The notes under the pieces are model-generated. The model ran no database searches. It was not told the origin of the DNA and saw nothing but the letters and a program-made list of their open reading frames with translations. Below, piece after piece: positions 16,587 through 25,361 of a stretch of 64,000 nucleotides of DNA. Source of the DNA: an uncultured Christensenella sp. (GTDB lineage: Bacteria > Bacillota > Clostridia > Christensenellales > Borkfalkiaceae); the NCBI GenBank assembly GCA_910578195.1, contig CAJTOY010000003.1, forward strand, positions 211,811-275,810, read 5' to 3'. Position numbers and translations under genes: made by a program. Each line of letters starts with the position of its first letter. The first letter of the stretch is position 1.

Positions 16587-17312
16587 ATGGGATGGAGCTA
16601 TTACAGACCACAAGGTCGAATCGACAGGTTAACCGAATGCCGTAATGTGTTTGGAAGAGAACCGAGTTGGGCAACTATAGTAAAAGACGCTTTAGTAGAC
16701 GATGTTTATTACGCGGCTATGCGAAGCACTAAGACAAACAAAGTATGGGCGTTGATCGTTATGACGGACGTTGCGGACGGTGAATTCGGTTATAAAGATA
16801 TGGATGAAACGATGGGACCGTTCTATTACGATTGTCCCAATACGATACTGAAATTGCTGTCGCCGACAGATAACGAATACGCAAAGACTTGGCGTGAAAA
16901 ATGTTATGCCAATACCAATAAGCGTAAACCAACAAAACCGAAAAAGGATCCGCTGGACGAATTGAGAAAGTATCTCAACTACGAGTTCAGTTCTGGACCT
17001 GATACGGGAAAGGATTATAAGACTTTCCAGAACAAGTATATCAACTATCTTCGCAGGCTCTGCCACGAAAACGGTTGGGAACTTGCTAATGTCGGTCGGA
17101 ATCATTATTGCTTTTCTTGCTTTATAAAGAGCGCGGATGAGAAGTACATCTATTTGTCAATAGACGATGTTCGCGGGTTCAGACCTGAATGGTACGAAAG
17201 AGTGCTTATTCGGATTGCGGACCATGAAAAGGACTATCGTGGCAGAGGCAATAATTATACTTCGCTCGAAGACTTGCAAGATAATGTAACAAGACTCCTG
17301 CGCTGTGCGTAA
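16587..17312 (+). CDS. DUF6927-like protein
   Basis: The 241-residue protein starts with MGWSYYRPQGRI and includes DDVYYAAMRSTKTNKVWALI, then EFGYKDMDETMGPFYYDCP and ILKLLSPTDNEYAKTWREKC. This pattern matches a family (DUF6927 as I recall it) common in phages and conjugative elements of gut bacteria. The N-terminal 120 residues are this conserved part. The basic linker (NKRKPTKPKKDP) and the C-terminal 115 residues are a second, unrecognised domain. Function unknown. CAGGAGA precedes the start. Confidence 0.6.
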   Translation: MGWSYYRPQGRIDRLTECRNVFGREPSWATIVKDALVDDVYYAAMRSTKTNKVWALIVMTDVADGEFGYKDMDETMGPFYYDCPNTILKLLSPTDNEYAKTWREKCYANTNKRKPTKPKKDPLDELRKYLNYEFSSGPDTGKDYKTFQNKYINYLRRLCHENGWELANVGRNHYCFSCFIKSADEKYIYLSIDDVRGFRPEWYERVLIRIADHEKDYRGRGNNYTSLEDLQDNVTRLLRCA

Positions 17313-17328
17313 AAGGAGAAAAATAGTG

Positions 17329-17442
17329 ATGTGCTATAACTGGTGTAACGGTTGGTGTATGGTCTCGCCGTGTGGAGGGCAGTGTCCGTTCGAAGAAGAC
17401 GAACAGCCTGATTGCGCCGAATACGAAGAAGACACACTCTAA
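17329..17442 (+). CDS. 37-residue Cys-rich acidic peptide
   Basis: ATG 17329 (or GTG 17326 in the same frame) opens a 37-codon frame ending at TAA 17440. It lies behind AAAAGGAGA and is followed directly by AAAAGGAG for the next gene. It has six Cys in the first 30 residues (MCYNWCNGWCMVSPCGGQCP, then DC) and a run of acidic residues at the end. The tight spacing and binding site favour a real gene. It may be a small metal-binding or disulfide-rich peptide. Confidence 0.5.
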   Translation: MCYNWCNGWCMVSPCGGQCPFEEDEQPDCAEYEEDTL

Positions 17443-17454
17443 AAGGAGCAAAAC

Positions 17455-18009
17455 ATGAACAAAAGAAAATATAAGAAAAAATGTAACGCCTTATTTAAAA
17501 AGGCAAAAAAACTTAATGTAAGACTGGAATTTAACCCTGAAGAATTTGATTGTCATAGATTGGATTGTATTTGGTATGGCGGTACAATTGCGATGATAAA
17601 AGTTTCGGATACATTTGCAATTCAATTAAGGGCTGAAGGTGACGTGCGTGCCTGTTTGACTGATCAAAACGGTGATGTTATTGCAAGCGTAAAAGACAAA
17701 AATAATTGCGGTGCCTTTGCTGACGAAATGCGAGCGTATTTTAAAACTGATAAGCAGTTGTATGCAACTATGGATAATGAAAAACTTACTCTTGGAGACA
17801 ATAATTGGATTGAGTATGACGGCATAGTCAAAGAGGACGCATCCGATGAACGAGGAACGTTTATAGATCTCGGTATGATATGCGACAATTTTTTGGACAA
17901 TAACGTTTTATTTGCCGTTGAACAAGTATTGGATTCAATTGAGAAAATTAAAGCTGAAATCATTGATATTGCCGATGTTGAATACGGCATCAAGGTAGGT
18001 GACGTATGA
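17455..18009 (+). CDS. Hypothetical protein
   Basis: The 184-residue protein has a very basic N-terminus (MNKRKYKKKCNALFKKAKK) and then an acidic, beta-rich body (GTIAMIKVSDTFAIQLRAEGD, then VRACLTDQNGDVIASVKDKN) with a helical C-terminus. AAAAGGAG precedes it. The stop overlaps the start of the next gene (ATGA), so the two are coupled. No family recognised. Confidence 0.5.
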   Translation: MNKRKYKKKCNALFKKAKKLNVRLEFNPEEFDCHRLDCIWYGGTIAMIKVSDTFAIQLRAEGDVRACLTDQNGDVIASVKDKNNCGAFADEMRAYFKTDKQLYATMDNEKLTLGDNNWIEYDGIVKEDASDERGTFIDLGMICDNFLDNNVLFAVEQVLDSIEKIKAEIIDIADVEYGIKVGDV

Positions 18010-18443
18010 GTTGGCACGGTTGGCATACATATGGTTATGGAGTAAAGATTTCTGAACTTGGCGAAATATCGATGAGCAAAGTGGTAGAGCTGGTCCAGAC
18101 CGCTCCAAACTTTGCCAAGGATTTTAACAAGTGGTTAAGTGATTGTGAAATCAAAGAACCCACGTTGGAAGACTTGGAAGAATTCGATACGTACCATTGC
18201 CTTGGACTTGTAACAGTTTTAAAAGAGATCATTTTTGAAGTCGAAAAAATAGAGCTTATAGCTTGTGACGATTTTGACGGGGAAAAGTATCTTCTCTTCG
18301 AACAAACCTATCCTTGGCGAATGACGGAACTGGAGAAGTCCTTGAAAGAGGAAGATATTCAGTCACTCATGGTAAAATACCTTTCAAAGATTACCGATGC
18401 GGCAATCACAATTGATTACTACGATCCCGAAAATGGAGGTTAA
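18006..18443 (+). CDS. Hypothetical protein
   Basis: The 145-residue protein begins four bases inside the previous gene. Its N-terminus MSWHGWHTYGYGV is aromatic and reminds me of a small conserved group in phages and gut-bacterial elements, but I cannot name it. The rest is acidic and helical (LEDLEEFDTYHCLGLVTVLK, then EIIFEVEKIELIACDDFDGE). It ends shortly before an intercistronic hairpin. No catalytic motif seen. Confidence 0.5.
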   Translation: MSWHGWHTYGYGVKISELGEISMSKVVELVQTAPNFAKDFNKWLSDCEIKEPTLEDLEEFDTYHCLGLVTVLKEIIFEVEKIELIACDDFDGEKYLLFEQTYPWRMTELEKSLKEEDIQSLMVKYLSKITDAAITIDYYDPENGG

Positions 18444-18466
18444 ACTTCGGTTAGGGAAACAACTTA

Positions 18467-18495
18467 TAAGAGCCTGACTTAATGTCGGGCTCTTA
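18467..18495 (+). other. Intercistronic hairpin without U-tract
   Basis: TAAGAGCCTGAC (18467-18478) pairs with GTCGGGCTCTTA (18484-18495) with one G-U pair and a 5-base loop. It is not followed by T residues. The methyltransferase gene starts 40 bases later. Confidence 0.5.
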
Positions 18496-18534
18496 ATCTC
18501 ACTTTCAAAAAATTTTTACAGGAGAATCAAACAA

Positions 18535-20259
18535 ATGAACATAACAATTAGAAACATTAACCCTGAGTTTTTCCCGACGCCGAAATCTTTTTTGGAAAAA
18601 ATCGAAATTGATTTTGCGGATTTGTGGGAAAAGTTACCAAGGAATATTTCTATACTCGAACCTTCTGCCGGTAAAGGCGATATAGCCGAATGGTTTAAAC
18701 ACAGAACATCGGAAAATTATTACTGGCGACAGGATAGAAGATGTCTTTATTTTTCAAAATCCGATATCGATTGTATAGAGATTGAACCCGAACTGCGTTC
18801 CATGCTCAAAGGAAAATCGTACCATTTGGTGCACGACGATTTCCTTACGTTCAGCAGCTTAAAACGGTATGACCTGATTTTTATGAATCCGCCGTTCTCG
18901 AACGGGGATAAGCATCTATTAAAGGCTATCGATATGCAGGAAAGGTATGGCGGTATGGTCGTTTGCATATTAAACGCAGAGACAATACGAAATCCTCACA
19001 GCAATGTGAGAAAAATACTTAAACAGAAGCTCGACAAGTATGAAGCGCAAATCAAGTTTTATGATGGTATGTTTGCAACATACGATACCGAGCGTAAGAC
19101 CGACGTGGAAGTGGCAGTTGTTGCAGTCCAGACACCGATGCCGGAAGAATTCTCGCAGTCTTTCATATTTGACAGACTTGACAAAGCAAAGGCGGAAGAA
19201 CCTTTTGGGTTTGACGGCGAAGCGGAGGGTAAAGAGATTGTGCCGGAAGGCTTGGATTTTCTTGACTCATACATAAGGGATTATAACGACGAAGTTAAGG
19301 CCGGCATAGCGATTTTGAAAGAATACAGCGCTTATGCATCGATTAGGAAAATACGCTTCGGACATATTGATTCCGAACATGACGTTGAAACGCTGTTGCT
19401 GAAAGTAAACGGAGAAGATACGGATAAGAATAGCTTAAACAGTTATATCGAAGCTGTAAGACTCAGATACTGGAAATCGTTATTTATTAATCCGAGGTTC
19501 GTCGGTAAGCTTACGAATAAAATGCAGAGCGAACTATACTCATCCGTAACCGAGATGAAGTATTACGACTTCACTTTGCACAACATTTTGGAGCTTATGA
19601 CGCAACTGCGGGATAATACGTTAAAAGGGATAGAAGACAGTCTTATGACCTTATTCGATACCTTTTCAACTAAATATTCCTATATCGATGAGACGTCGAA
19701 AAATATCCACTATTATAACGGGTGGAAGACAAACAAAGCCCACAAAGTGAATAAACGTGTAATCATTCCTTTGCGCGGAGTTTGGTCGAACTGGAAATAT
19801 AGCGGAAAAGACCACTGGTCGCTGAGTCAGTATGAGGCAATAAGTACGTTAAGGGATCTTGCAAAAGCCCTTGATTACATAGCCGATCCCGTTTACAGCA
19901 ATATCGATACGCATCATAATTTGGAAAACCAGATTAAGATAAATTTCGATATGGGCAATGCGTCAAACATCGAAACAAAGTATTTCATACTGACTTTCTA
20001 CAAGAAGGGTACCTGTCATATCGTTTTCAAAGACGATGAACTGCTGGAGAAATTTAACCTTTATGTAGGACGTCAAAGAGATTGGTTACCGCCTTGTTAC
20101 GGGCGTAAAGCTTACAAGGATTTGGACGAAGAAGAACGTGCAGTTGCAGACTCGTTCAGCGGTGGCGAAGAGGGCTATAACGAGATTTTCGAGAATCCTA
20201 CGAAGTATTTGGTAGATAGCTCTCAGATGTTATTACTCACGGAAGGAACTTCCGTATAA
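18535..20259 (+). CDS. N6-adenine DNA methyltransferase with DUF4942 domain
   Basis: The 574-residue protein has a SAM-dependent methyltransferase core: motif I is ILEPSAGKGD (E42 onward) and motif IV is N118-P-P-F121, which marks amino-methyltransferases acting on adenine. The C-terminal half contains DETSKNIHYYNGWKTNKAHK and KRVIIPLRG, typical of DUF4942. This combination is common in Clostridia ICEs and phages. No restriction enzyme is adjacent, so it is probably an orphan methylase that protects or marks the element. The target is unknown. CAGGAG precedes the start, behind the 18467 hairpin. Confidence 0.8.
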   Translation: MNITIRNINPEFFPTPKSFLEKIEIDFADLWEKLPRNISILEPSAGKGDIAEWFKHRTSENYYWRQDRRCLYFSKSDIDCIEIEPELRSMLKGKSYHLVHDDFLTFSSLKRYDLIFMNPPFSNGDKHLLKAIDMQERYGGMVVCILNAETIRNPHSNVRKILKQKLDKYEAQIKFYDGMFATYDTERKTDVEVAVVAVQTPMPEEFSQSFIFDRLDKAKAEEPFGFDGEAEGKEIVPEGLDFLDSYIRDYNDEVKAGIAILKEYSAYASIRKIRFGHIDSEHDVETLLLKVNGEDTDKNSLNSYIEAVRLRYWKSLFINPRFVGKLTNKMQSELYSSVTEMKYYDFTLHNILELMTQLRDNTLKGIEDSLMTLFDTFSTKYSYIDETSKNIHYYNGWKTNKAHKVNKRVIIPLRGVWSNWKYSGKDHWSLSQYEAISTLRDLAKALDYIADPVYSNIDTHHNLENQIKINFDMGNASNIETKYFILTFYKKGTCHIVFKDDELLEKFNLYVGRQRDWLPPCYGRKAYKDLDEEERAVADSFSGGEEGYNEIFENPTKYLVDSSQMLLLTEGTSV

Positions 20260-20277
20260 AAATAAGGAGATACAATT

Positions 20278-20450
20278 ATGAAAAGTATATTCAGACACTT
20301 TACGGAATTGGTCTTAAGATTGATTTATGCAAAGGTTGTGCCGAAATGTTGAAGGAATATAATCCGTATGTTACACCCGGCGGACAACCTATCCCGCGTA
20401 AGCTCATAGAGATAAATATAGTTCCAATTAAGCAATGCGATAATTACTAA
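20278..20450 (+). pseudogene. Small CxxC protein broken by a frameshift
   Basis: AAGGAGA and ATG 20278 open a frame that stops after 24 codons. The +2 frame instead reads KYIQTLYGIGLKIDLCKGCA and on through VTPGGQPIPRKLIEI to a TAA at 20448. Adding one A to the A4 run at 20281-20284 joins the ATG to that frame and gives a sensible 58-residue protein with a CKGC motif. An internal ATG (20346) would give only 34 residues. This is either a real one-base deletion or an assembly error in an A run. Confidence 0.5.
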
Positions 20451-20482
20451 TAACACAATAAAAACTATCAGGAGAAAATTTT

Positions 20483-21421
20483 ATGGAAACAAACAACAAA
20501 ACAATATCAGCATTCAGAGGGAAGTATGCTTTCCTTAGTAACTTTTACGAAACCGAGATTTACTGTTGGGGATTTAAGTACAGAAACGCGGAAGCAGCGT
20601 TTCAGGCAATGAAGAATCCACTTAAAGCAGGGATGTTCGAAGGTTTGAATGCAAAGGAAGCAAAGAAGCTTGGACGCACCGTAGAATTGCGAAAGGATTG
20701 GGAAAAGCATAAAGAGGGTTTCATGTACACCGTTTGCTTGGCTAAATTCACGCAAAATATGGAACTCGAAGAAAAGCTTTTGGCAACGGGCGATAAGGTT
20801 CTTGAGGAAGGCAATAATTGGGGTGATACCGAATGGGGCATTTGCAATGGTGTAGGTAAAAACTTGCTCGGAAATATTTTGATGCGTATAAGGGGAGAAC
20901 TCCAGAAATGTCGTCGGGAGAAATTTGAAGCCGAAATGAAAAATTTACATAAATTGCACGCATTGCGCGATTATATTTGGGGTAACTTCAATAAGTCGGA
21001 GCCGATTTATCATCAACTGCTGCATGTGGCTGAAACGGCTATCGCAGACAAGCTTGACGATATTGCTTTACTTAGAGGCGCAAAAATTATCAAGACGAAT
21101 AAGAGGAAAAAGTATGTCTTCGAAGTTGGACGCAACTGTATCGGTGCTGCAGACGTTTATCTTAACGGCGAGCTCCTTGTCAGTCTTGCAGATGAGGTTG
21201 TCAAGGCTACCGATGCAAACGTTATATATACCGATATTGTAAAAGGTATGGGTAGCCGCATTCCGGATGCGGTCTTCGTTAAAGCGCTCTTGTACAGCCC
21301 CGGCGATGATATCTGCCATTTGAGCGATAAGGTAAAAGCAGTGCTCGACCGCGACGTTCCGAAAGAAATTTTGGATGAGCTGCAGAGAAATTTAGAAAGG
21401 TCTAAAAAGGACGGTAACTGA
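20483..21421 (+). CDS. NADAR-family protein with extra C-terminal domain
   Basis: Residues 8-140 match the NADAR (YbiA-like, DUF1768) family: FRGKYAFLSNFY, E37-A-A-F-Q-A-M-K44, KLGRTVELRKDWE, KFTQN, LLATGDKVLEEGNNWGDTEW and GKNLLGNILMRIR. NADAR enzymes cleave N-glycosidic bonds, and some remove ADP-ribose from guanine in DNA, countering DarT-like toxins. Residues about 145-312 form an additional domain I do not recognise, which makes this 312-aa protein about twice the usual size. It lies between two DNA methyltransferase genes, which fits a role in DNA modification or anti-defence. CAGGAGA precedes the start. Confidence 0.75.
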   Translation: METNNKTISAFRGKYAFLSNFYETEIYCWGFKYRNAEAAFQAMKNPLKAGMFEGLNAKEAKKLGRTVELRKDWEKHKEGFMYTVCLAKFTQNMELEEKLLATGDKVLEEGNNWGDTEWGICNGVGKNLLGNILMRIRGELQKCRREKFEAEMKNLHKLHALRDYIWGNFNKSEPIYHQLLHVAETAIADKLDDIALLRGAKIIKTNKRKKYVFEVGRNCIGAADVYLNGELLVSLADEVVKATDANVIYTDIVKGMGSRIPDAVFVKALLYSPGDDICHLSDKVKAVLDRDVPKEILDELQRNLERSKKDGN

Positions 21422-21422
21422 T

Positions 21423-22337
21423 ATGAGGACACTGAAATCGATTGTGTCCTATCCTGAGCGTGGCGAGGGCGGAAATAACCGTTATAGGGGAAACTGCTCT
21501 CCCAAGCTCATAGAGGACCTTATAGGCTTTTTTAAACCCAAAGAAATCTGCGACTATATGTGCGGCAGCAACACAACAAAAGCGGCAGCTGAAAAGTGTG
21601 GGGTAATCAGTCATACCTACGACCTGCACAGCGGGTTTGACATTATGAACTGTGAAATTTCGGAACGCCCTGAGTTTGTATTCTGGCATCCGCCTTACTG
21701 GGACATTGTACTGTATTCCGACGTCATGTATAAGGCGGCGGACGTACAGGCGAAGTACGGTTATGATCCGCGTATGCTGGATTTATCCCGTATACCGGAT
21801 TGGAGCAAGTTTGTCGAAGCGATGAACTATGCTATGATGAAGCAGTTTGCCGCACTCGAGAAGGGCGGACGTATGGCTGTGCTTATGGGCGACATTAAGA
21901 AGAAAGGGAAGCTTTACAGTATGCTGTCCGAAATAGTTAAGCCTGGAACGCTTGAAAATATCATAATCAAAGCGCAACATAATTGCTTTTCAGATAATAT
22001 CAATTATAGCGGTTCATTTATACCGATTCTGCACGAGTACGTTATGATTGTCCATAAGGACAATTCTCTTGTAATACCGATTTTGACTACAAAGAAGATT
22101 GAGGCGGACGTGCGGGATATGAAGGGAACAACTTGGCGCGACGTGGTTGCAGGAGTTTTGGAAAGCTGCCAAAGTGCAGTCTCTCTGAATTACATCTATG
22201 AACAAGTCGAGCCGCATAAGAAGGCACAAGAAAATAAATGGTGGCGCGAAAAGGTGCGTCAGACGCTACAAATAAATCCGCAGTTCTTTTACAAGACTGA
22301 ACGAGGAATGTGGGGTGTTAAACATAAAGTAGCATAA
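21423..22337 (+). CDS. DNA methyltransferase with HPPY motif and C-terminal winged helix
   Basis: The 304-residue protein has motif I as D44-Y-M-C-G-S49 and a motif IV of H89-P-P-Y92, instead of DPPY or SPPY, followed by WDIVLYS. Later GGRMAVLMGDIKKKG resembles motif V/VI. The C-terminal 70 residues (TWRDVVAGVLESCQ, then LNYIYEQVEPHKKA, then KWWREKVRQTLQ) look like a winged-helix domain of the HARE-HTH type, which may guide it to DNA. It starts one base after the NADAR stop. No restriction partner is visible. The target base (N4-C or N6-A) is uncertain. Confidence 0.75.
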   Translation: MRTLKSIVSYPERGEGGNNRYRGNCSPKLIEDLIGFFKPKEICDYMCGSNTTKAAAEKCGVISHTYDLHSGFDIMNCEISERPEFVFWHPPYWDIVLYSDVMYKAADVQAKYGYDPRMLDLSRIPDWSKFVEAMNYAMMKQFAALEKGGRMAVLMGDIKKKGKLYSMLSEIVKPGTLENIIIKAQHNCFSDNINYSGSFIPILHEYVMIVHKDNSLVIPILTTKKIEADVRDMKGTTWRDVVAGVLESCQSAVSLNYIYEQVEPHKKAQENKWWREKVRQTLQINPQFFYKTERGMWGVKHKVA

Positions 22338-22346
22338 AAAAGTGAG

Positions 22347-22367
22347 CCGGCGGAATCTATCCGCCGG
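22347..22367 (+). other. Intercistronic hairpin without U-tract
   Basis: CCGGCGGA (22347-22354) pairs perfectly with TCCGCCGG (22360-22367) over an ATCTA loop; flanking bases extend the stem imperfectly. It lies between the methyltransferase stop and the AAAGGAGA of the next gene. Confidence 0.5.
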
Positions 22368-22397
22368 TCTTACTAATAAAATTAAAGGAGAATAATT

Positions 22398-22784
22398 ATG
22401 GATATATTGATTAATACCTTTCCTGATGAGAAAGTTTTGGATGGGCTGACATTTGAAAAGGTTAAACTAAAATATGGCACAGGAAGATCAAGTACTTTTA
22501 GTACACTGAATGGAAAAAAGACATCATATCGACATGGTGTCATGACTGAAATTGGCGATATTGAAGTATCAGTCTGGATGCAAATCGTAGAGTGCCTTAT
22601 TCGAAAAGCAAATGAAACTGAGTTATACAATAATTTATTTGAATGGGTAGCCGATACTATGAACTGGTCGGATAATGAAATAGAGCGAAGAAAGTATGCA
22701 CTTGAACTTCACGCTGCCAGAATCTTTGATAACCCTAAATGGATTTACTACATAGCATTTAATCAAAAATATCGAAAATTATAA
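22398..22784 (+). CDS. Hypothetical protein, last gene of the first backbone block
   Basis: The 128-residue protein has a polar N-terminal half (DEKVLDGLTFEKVKLKYGTG) and a helical, Trp-containing C-terminal half (LFEWVADTMNWSDNEIERRK, then ALELHAARIFDNPKWIYYIA). There is no Cys cluster or membrane segment. AAAGGAGA precedes the start. A strong terminator at 22805 follows, after which base composition becomes AT-rich. No family recognised. Confidence 0.5.
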   Translation: MDILINTFPDEKVLDGLTFEKVKLKYGTGRSSTFSTLNGKKTSYRHGVMTEIGDIEVSVWMQIVECLIRKANETELYNNLFEWVADTMNWSDNEIERRKYALELHAARIFDNPKWIYYIAFNQKYRKL

Positions 22785-22804
22785 AAAATAATTAAGTGAA
22801 TTAT

Positions 22805-22838
22805 AAATGGCGGGTAATTAGTTGCTCGCCATTTTTTT
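22805..22838 (+). terminator. Rho-independent terminator
   Basis: AAATGGCG (22805-22812) pairs with CGCCATTT (22827-22834), followed by T residues to 22838. It closes the first backbone block and marks the left edge of the AT-rich RiPP cargo. Confidence 0.85.
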
Positions 22839-22848
22839 AATTTTGGTA

Positions 22849-22929
22849 TTGACAATACTAAAATATAGTGCTATTATATGTATGAAGTTAAACTAAATAC
22901 TTATTTTTGATTTGGTGAATTTAAGTATT
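22849..22929 (+). promoter_or_regulatory. Promoter and inverted repeat before the PadR gene
   Basis: TTGACA (22849-22854), a 17-base spacer and TATTAT (22872-22877) form a near-consensus promoter. Just downstream, AATACTTA (22896-22903) and TAAGTATT (22922-22929) form a perfect 8-base inverted repeat. It may be the operator of the PadR repressor or a leader hairpin. The leader continues about 75 bases to the start at 23006. Confidence 0.75.
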
Positions 22930-23005
22930 ATTCTAAAGATAAACGGAGTTTGAATTAGCCGATTTACATAGTTATGTTTATGGAGGCAATTAAAAGTAAC
23001 TCATA

Positions 23006-23356
23006 ATGATTAAATCTAGTGAATTTATTAAAGGGTATACTGAAATAATAGTATGTGCACTATTGATGGATGGGGATGATTATATATATAATTTAGTAAA
23101 AAAAATTAATAATCATAATAGTGGTTGTATTCAGATAAGTAACCCGTCTATGTTAATGATAATGAAAAAATTGACATTAGAAGGAAAAGTTTCTTCGTAT
23201 ATAAAAACTAGTACCATGGGGGCAGATAGACGATATTATAAATTAACAGATATAGGAATTAAGTTTTATAAAGAAAATGTAATTGGGTTTATTGAATCAA
23301 TTGAAACATTAAAAGAATTAGTTTTAGGAGATATGAATTATGGAAGCAAAGATTAA
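23006..23356 (+). CDS. PadR-family transcriptional regulator
   Basis: The 116-residue protein has the PadR plan: a short N-terminal strand-helix (FIKGYTEIIVCALLMDGDDY), a winged helix with SNPSMLMIMKKLTLEGKV, the wing motif GADRRYYKLTDIGIKFY, and a C-terminal dimerisation helix. PadR proteins usually repress neighbouring genes and are released by small molecules or peptides. Here the targets are probably its own operon and perhaps the RiPP cluster. The GGAGG is 19 bases before ATG 23006, longer than usual. It overlaps the next gene by 17 bases. Confidence 0.8.
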   Translation: MIKSSEFIKGYTEIIVCALLMDGDDYIYNLVKKINNHNSGCIQISNPSMLMIMKKLTLEGKVSSYIKTSTMGADRRYYKLTDIGIKFYKENVIGFIESIETLKELVLGDMNYGSKD

Positions 23357-24017
23357 AAAATATATTAGGTCAGTAATGAAATCTTATAATGTATTTAATG
23401 AAAATCTTGAGAAAGAACTAATTATATCTTGTTTGGATGAATATCATATGCAACTTTCAAATGGGCAGAATGAAAATTCGTCGTTTAACTATGCCATCTC
23501 TGAAGTTGAATCTATAATAAAACAAATGGGACCAAAGAAAAATATATTTAGTTTTTCTTTGATAATTTGTATAATTTTTTTCTGTATTTCTATAGCAGAG
23601 TTTTTAATTTCTGTATTATTTAGTAGTGAGCTAGACATTTATGGTGCAGAAATGTTGATCGTTTCTTGCGCATTAGTGGTTTTGTTATGTTATACAGTCA
23701 TTGGTCGAAGAAGGCGAAAATGGTTTAACGTAGTAGTAATTTCTTTACTCTTATTAAGTTGGATAATCACACTCGGACAGATAGGAATATATGCTTTTCA
23801 TGCGACAATGCCAGATAGGTATTGGAGTGCAGATTACATTTTTCCATGCGTCATAAAAATTTTTACTTATATTACAGAAACTATTGATCCACCTAATTAC
23901 GTTTTGTTTGATCAAAAAATATTTATATCTCTAAACATTGTTATATCATTAATTGAACTAATAATAATAGGTATATTATATATTAGAGAAAAAAAGAAAG
24001 GAGGTAGCAAAATATGA
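23340..24017 (+). CDS. PadR-associated membrane protein (HAAS/DUF1700-like)
   Basis: The 225-residue protein has a soluble N-terminal region of about 65 residues (IRSVMKSYNVFNENLEKELI, then CLDEYHMQLSNGQ) and about four membrane segments (near residues 66-90, 99-116, 124-146 and 195-216). The N-terminal region resembles the HAAS/DUF1700 domain that often follows PadR genes and acts as a membrane sensor or regulator. It overlaps both neighbours (23340-23356 and 24014-24017), so PadR, this protein and the secreted protein downstream are one coupled unit. Confidence 0.65.
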   Translation: MEAKIKKYIRSVMKSYNVFNENLEKELIISCLDEYHMQLSNGQNENSSFNYAISEVESIIKQMGPKKNIFSFSLIICIIFFCISIAEFLISVLFSSELDIYGAEMLIVSCALVVLLCYTVIGRRRRKWFNVVVISLLLLSWIITLGQIGIYAFHATMPDRYWSADYIFPCVIKIFTYITETIDPPNYVLFDQKIFISLNIVISLIELIIIGILYIREKKKGGSKI

Positions 24018-25285
24018 AATTTCTAATTATTTTGCTTGTAGCCATTGTTACTGGTGTATCAGGTGGAACAGCCACGGCAGTAGCGGCAACAACGCAAGCG
24101 TATTGTGAATTTTCAAGTGAGCAAAGAATCGTTGAAGAAAGAATCATAGAAGATTTTGACGGCAACGAATTCAAACTTTATGAATTGGAAAATGGCTATG
24201 CTATATATAGTCTTTCTAATAATGAAGAAATATTTATAGAGGGATCATATGAAACTCATTCCCCATATAAATTTTATAAGGACAATGAATTGCGTTATCT
24301 TGGTCCTGGTAATTATTTCTACATAAATGAAGATGGAGTTTATAATATTTTAGACCAGAGCATAATTGAAGAGGATTTGCAGGCTGCATCGTATCGGCTT
24401 AACGACGAGATGACAATCCAAACAAGAGGTTCTTCAAGCAAGCCTGATCCGAATCAAACTACTACTGATATAAATGGGTATACTGTTGTAAATAGGGCAC
24501 ACTATTTTAAAAATTTGACAGCATTCCCAGAAAATTGGTTTGGTGAATGTGGTTTAATTGCATTGTCAATTATGTTAAGCTATTATGATACTTTTTATAA
24601 TGATAATTTTATTCCGAATACCAAAACATACGATGCGCGTTATTACAAAAAAGTAACTCGTTCTGGTGGATCGGGATATGAATTGGATTATACTAAAGCG
24701 GAAAATTTAACTAAATTGGGCTCCACTAGTTATAAATCTAATGGAAATTACTCTTATACAGATTGGAATACGATGCCAGGAACAACTTATGCAATGCGCG
24801 ATTATTTGTTTGATAATTATATGCATAAATTTATGGGTATCGGGTGGGAATCTGCTGGTTATCCGATGCTTAATGGAGAATTGGCATCTACATTAAAAGA
24901 TTATATGAAAGGAAACTGTTCATCTTTGCAAAATGATGTTGAAATAAGACACGGTAGTCTTTTTTATACTCACGCAAGACCGAAAGAGTATATAAACGAA
25001 GGGCTTCCAACATGTTTAGTGCTTCAAAAATATGATTCATCTGCTGGTTCAGGTAAAGCACACGTAGTAGTTGCATATGGACATAAAGATGGTAAATTCT
25101 TGGCACACTTTGGCTGGTGGCCGGGTTCTAAAAGTAACGCTGCTGTTGTAATTAATAGTGCTACAATTTACGGTTATTTTACTATGAAATATAATGGTCC
25201 ACATGTTCATTCCAGTAATGTAAGGACATATTCAGGTGGTCAAACTTATAACGTCTGTGGATGCGGATATGCTCAAGCAGCCTAA
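24014..25285 (+). CDS. Secreted papain-fold (C39-like) cysteine protease-like protein
   Basis: The 423-residue protein has a signal peptide (KFLIILLVAIVTGVSGGTAT, cleavage likely after AVA) and an N-terminal region with regular beta strands. The C-terminal catalytic part has C179 in FGECGLIALSIMLSYYD and H350 in KAHVVVAYGHKDG, followed by HFGWWPG. This spacing and context match C39/C10-type papain folds. It probably acts outside the cell. AAAGGAGG precedes the start. It could process peptides or surface proteins, but no substrate is shown. A second protein of the same plan is at 41785. Confidence 0.65.
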   Translation: MKFLIILLVAIVTGVSGGTATAVAATTQAYCEFSSEQRIVEERIIEDFDGNEFKLYELENGYAIYSLSNNEEIFIEGSYETHSPYKFYKDNELRYLGPGNYFYINEDGVYNILDQSIIEEDLQAASYRLNDEMTIQTRGSSSKPDPNQTTTDINGYTVVNRAHYFKNLTAFPENWFGECGLIALSIMLSYYDTFYNDNFIPNTKTYDARYYKKVTRSGGSGYELDYTKAENLTKLGSTSYKSNGNYSYTDWNTMPGTTYAMRDYLFDNYMHKFMGIGWESAGYPMLNGELASTLKDYMKGNCSSLQNDVEIRHGSLFYTHARPKEYINEGLPTCLVLQKYDSSAGSGKAHVVVAYGHKDGKFLAHFGWWPGSKSNAAVVINSATIYGYFTMKYNGPHVHSSNVRTYSGGQTYNVCGCGYAQAA

Positions 25286-25322
25286 AGAGTGTGATTCTAA
25301 ATATTTAATTGTATAATGAATA

Positions 25323-25361
25323 AAAACGGCGTTTATCATTAAAAGATAAATGTCGTTTTTT
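25323..25361 (+). terminator. Rho-independent terminator
   Basis: AAAACGGCGTTTATC (25323-25337) pairs with GATAAATGTCGTTTT (25345-25359) with G-U pairs over a 7-base loop, then T to 25361. It separates the PadR operon from the RiPP operon. Confidence 0.8.
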
